DNA of 64,000 nt from positions 1 to 64,000 of the forward strand of contig JAOTYK010000008.1 of the NCBI GenBank assembly GCA_029861955.1, read 5' to 3'. The notes beneath the pieces were generated by a model. The model made no database searches. It was not told the DNA's origin and worked only from the letters and a program-made list of their open reading frames with translations. Source of the stretch: Acidobacteriota bacterium. GTDB taxonomy: Bacteria; Acidobacteriota; Polarisedimenticolia; Polarisedimenticolales; Polarisedimenticolaceae. Positions 62,618-64,000 of the stretch are shown here, in pieces; the first letter of the stretch is position 1; the number at the start of each line of letters is the position of its first letter. Both the position numbers and the translations under genes were made by a program.

Positions 62618-63541
62618 CTAGCTACGGCCGAGATCCAGGTATTTCCAGGGGTTGATACGGCGACCGTCGCGGAAAACCTCGTAGTGCAGATGCGGTCCCG
62701 TCGAACGCCCGGTCGAGCCGACACGCCCGAGAGTCTCTCCTCGACGTACCTGCTGCCCCGGTCGAACCAGAATCTCGCTCATGTGCGCATAGCGCGTGAC
62801 GAATCCGAGGCCGTGGGAGATATCGACCGTCTTGCCGTAGTCGGAGACCCGAACGGCGCGGCTAACGACACCGTCCGCGGTAGCGATGATCGGCGTGCCC
62901 GTGGAATTGACGATGTCGATCCCACGATGGAATTGCCGGTTGCCACCGAACGGATCCTTGCGCCAACCATAACCGTGAGAGAACCAACCCTCCGCAGGCA
63001 TGCCCAGGGGGGTCGACGCGAGACGCGAGATTCGCCCCTGGAACGCTTCGTCGAGTAGGGAGATGGACTGCCCCAGAGTATCCGAGCGCTGTCGAAGGAT
63101 GTCGAGTTCACCATGAACCGAAGCCAGCGGCGATCGGGAAGAACTCCGTCCCCCGGGACCTCCCGCTGCCGGCGTCGTTTCCGATTCGACGCCGAGCGCC
63201 TTTGAGAGGATCTGCGTTCGGGTCTCGGCGATGTCGATTTGTTCGGCGACGCCGTCGAGCGACTCCTGGAACGACTGGCTCTGGGCCAGTAGCTGCTCAT
63301 TCTCATGTTCGAGTCGGACGATCTCGGCGGACTGCGCCTGAGATCGAAACGCAAAGTGCGGCATCGCCAGTGCTGCAAAGCCGATGGCGGCGACGAGAGC
63401 GAGCGACGCGACGACGAAGCCCTTGGAGACGTGGAGCTTGCGAAAGCGACTGCGCGCGTTCGGCAAGACAAGAATGGTGTAGGTCGTTTTCTGGGGCCGC
63501 GTACGGCCCACCCATCTACCCACAAGATTGCTAAGGGACAA
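62618..63541 (-). CDS. M23 family (LytM-type) cell-wall peptidase, membrane anchored
   Basis: The 307-residue protein has an N-terminal membrane helix (GFVVASLALVAAIGFAALAM), a coiled coil (about 70-160) and a LytM domain with HRGIDI and HLHYEV zinc motifs. It cleaves peptidoglycan cross-links or activates amidases. The TTG at 63541 is chosen because GGAGG lies 7 bases upstream. It precedes rpoH by 32 bases. Confidence 0.9.
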   Translation of the reverse strand: MSLSNLVGRWVGRTRPQKTTYTILVLPNARSRFRKLHVSKGFVVASLALVAAIGFAALAMPHFAFRSQAQSAEIVRLEHENEQLLAQSQSFQESLDGVAEQIDIAETRTQILSKALGVESETTPAAGGPGGRSSSRSPLASVHGELDILRQRSDTLGQSISLLDEAFQGRISRLASTPLGMPAEGWFSHGYGWRKDPFGGNRQFHRGIDIVNSTGTPIIATADGVVSRAVRVSDYGKTVDISHGLGFVTRYAHMSEILVRPGQQVRRGETLGRVGSTGRSTGPHLHYEVFRDGRRINPWKYLDLGRS

Positions 63542-63591
63542 CGTCCTGCCTCCAGCCACCCCATGGGATACAAGGTGGGCCCACGAGGGAA

Positions 63592-63620
63592 AACTTAACA
63601 TCCGATTCCGGGAGGGTCAA
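63592..63620 (-). promoter_or_regulatory. sigma70-type promoter of the M23-rpoH unit
   Basis: On the minus strand, -35 TTGACC (63615-63620) and -10 TAAGTT (63592-63597) are 17 bases apart, about 45 bases before the TTG start. Confidence 0.6.
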
Positions 63621-63639
63621 ACCCCGTGTTCCACGGGGT
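63621..63639. repeat. perfect palindrome between M23 and nagZ
   Basis: ACCCCGTG-TTC-CACGGGGT is an 8-base perfect inverted repeat with a 3-base centre. It abuts the -35 of the M23 promoter and lies 11 bases before nagZ, so it could be an operator for both genes or a leader hairpin. Confidence 0.5.
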
Positions 63640-63650
63640 AAGATGGGCCG

Positions 63651-64000
63651 ATGGACACCCCACGCAAGACGGAAGTCGAAGCCCTGGCCGGCGCGACGCT
63701 GATGGTCGGCCTCCCCGGGACGGAACTTTCCCGGGAAGACGTCGAATTCCTCGACGATCTGCGTCCCGGAGGCGTGATCCTCTTCGACCGAAACCTCGAG
63801 ACCCCGGAACAGACACGGCGTCTACTTCGCGATCTCAGACGATGCGTTCCGGATCGCTCCTGGTTCAGCATCGACCAGGAGGGCGGCCGGGTCAGTCGGA
63901 TGGCTCGTTGGATCGGTCCCACCGCATCGGCCCTCGAGTTGGTCGGCCGGGGTCCCGAGGTGATCCACGAGTTCGCGGCGACCACCGCCAGGACCCTGGC
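63651..64000 (+). CDS. nagZ: beta-N-acetylhexosaminidase (GH3), 5' part
   Basis: Only the first 116 residues are present; the 3' end lies outside the window. GVILFDRNLETPEQTRRLL and SIDQEGGRVSRM match the start of the GH3 barrel of NagZ, which removes GlcNAc from anhydromuropeptides in wall recycling. It is divergent from the M23 peptidase gene. Confidence 0.85.
   Translation, partial: MDTPRKTEVEALAGATLMVGLPGTELSREDVEFLDDLRPGGVILFDRNLETPEQTRRLLRDLRRCVPDRSWFSIDQEGGRVSRMARWIGPTASALELVGRGPEVIHEFAATTARTL

Noticed and set aside
1-64000. CRISPR arrays, insertion sequences, prophage, defence islands
   Set aside because: No spaced direct repeats, transposase, integrase or phage genes were seen.

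Overview
The window is about 64 kb of dense, high-GC bacterial chromosome with no rRNA, CRISPR array, insertion sequence or prophage. The gene set is: a Ser/Thr kinase fused to TolB-like and TPR segments, two ECF sigma/anti-sigma pairs, CarD, Hfq, an RpoH-type sigma, a CRTAC1/TPR pair, a PilMNO-type secretion locus, and secreted metallo- and aspartic peptidases. It resembles environmental Acidobacteriota (Thermoanaerobaculia or Polarisedimenticolia-like). This is inferred from gene content only. Start codons are often GTG or TTG, genes overlap by 1-8 bases, and several convergent pairs share their stop codons.

Layout. 1-5835: end of a VOC protein, a NlpC/P60-like lipoprotein, a leftward envelope-stress-like operon (ECF sigma, anti-sigma, DUF4097 protein, kinase), then three small rightward genes. 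5827-8818: pgsA-mutS2. 8912-10447: a lone pilT with a coiled-coil tail. 10470-16864: hfq, miaA, a small membrane protein, a SpoIID/SPOR protein, the pterin genes folE-queD-folB, and thrC. 17063-22162: a secreted matrixin-like protease and the CRTAC1/TPR pair. 22241-31792: an alkyltransferase-like protein, then a long leftward housekeeping run (M16 peptidase, dut, MBL hydrolase, purB, purF, purM, purN, radC, tyrS). 31889-44980: a 14-gene leftward run that opens with its own ECF sigma and anti-sigma and encodes a hybrid type IV pilus/type II secretion machine. 45105-49436: flippase-nrdR-hsp20-lon. 49623-52077: carD-rqcH and a divergent tRNA-Leu. 52095-61303: a threonine dehydratase-like enzyme, pepF, a GT39-like membrane protein, a two-motif aspartic protease, a metallophosphoesterase and a secreted gluzincin. 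61323-64000: a 36-residue membrane microprotein with its own promoter, rpoH, an M23 peptidase and the start of nagZ.

The standout is the 14-gene run at 31889-44980. Its largest gap is 27 bases, and it ties a sigma/anti-sigma switch by overlapping start/stop codons to a stand-alone NolW-like protein and to GspF, GspE, PilM, PilN, PilO, a PilP/GspC-like protein, a secretin carrying TPR and cohesin domains, pseudopilins, a PKD lipoprotein and an Asn/Gln-tailed pseudopilin. The second sigma/anti-sigma pair (3735-4909) heads an operon for a DUF4097 protein and a membrane kinase. Both pairs look like built-in regulators of cell-envelope modules.
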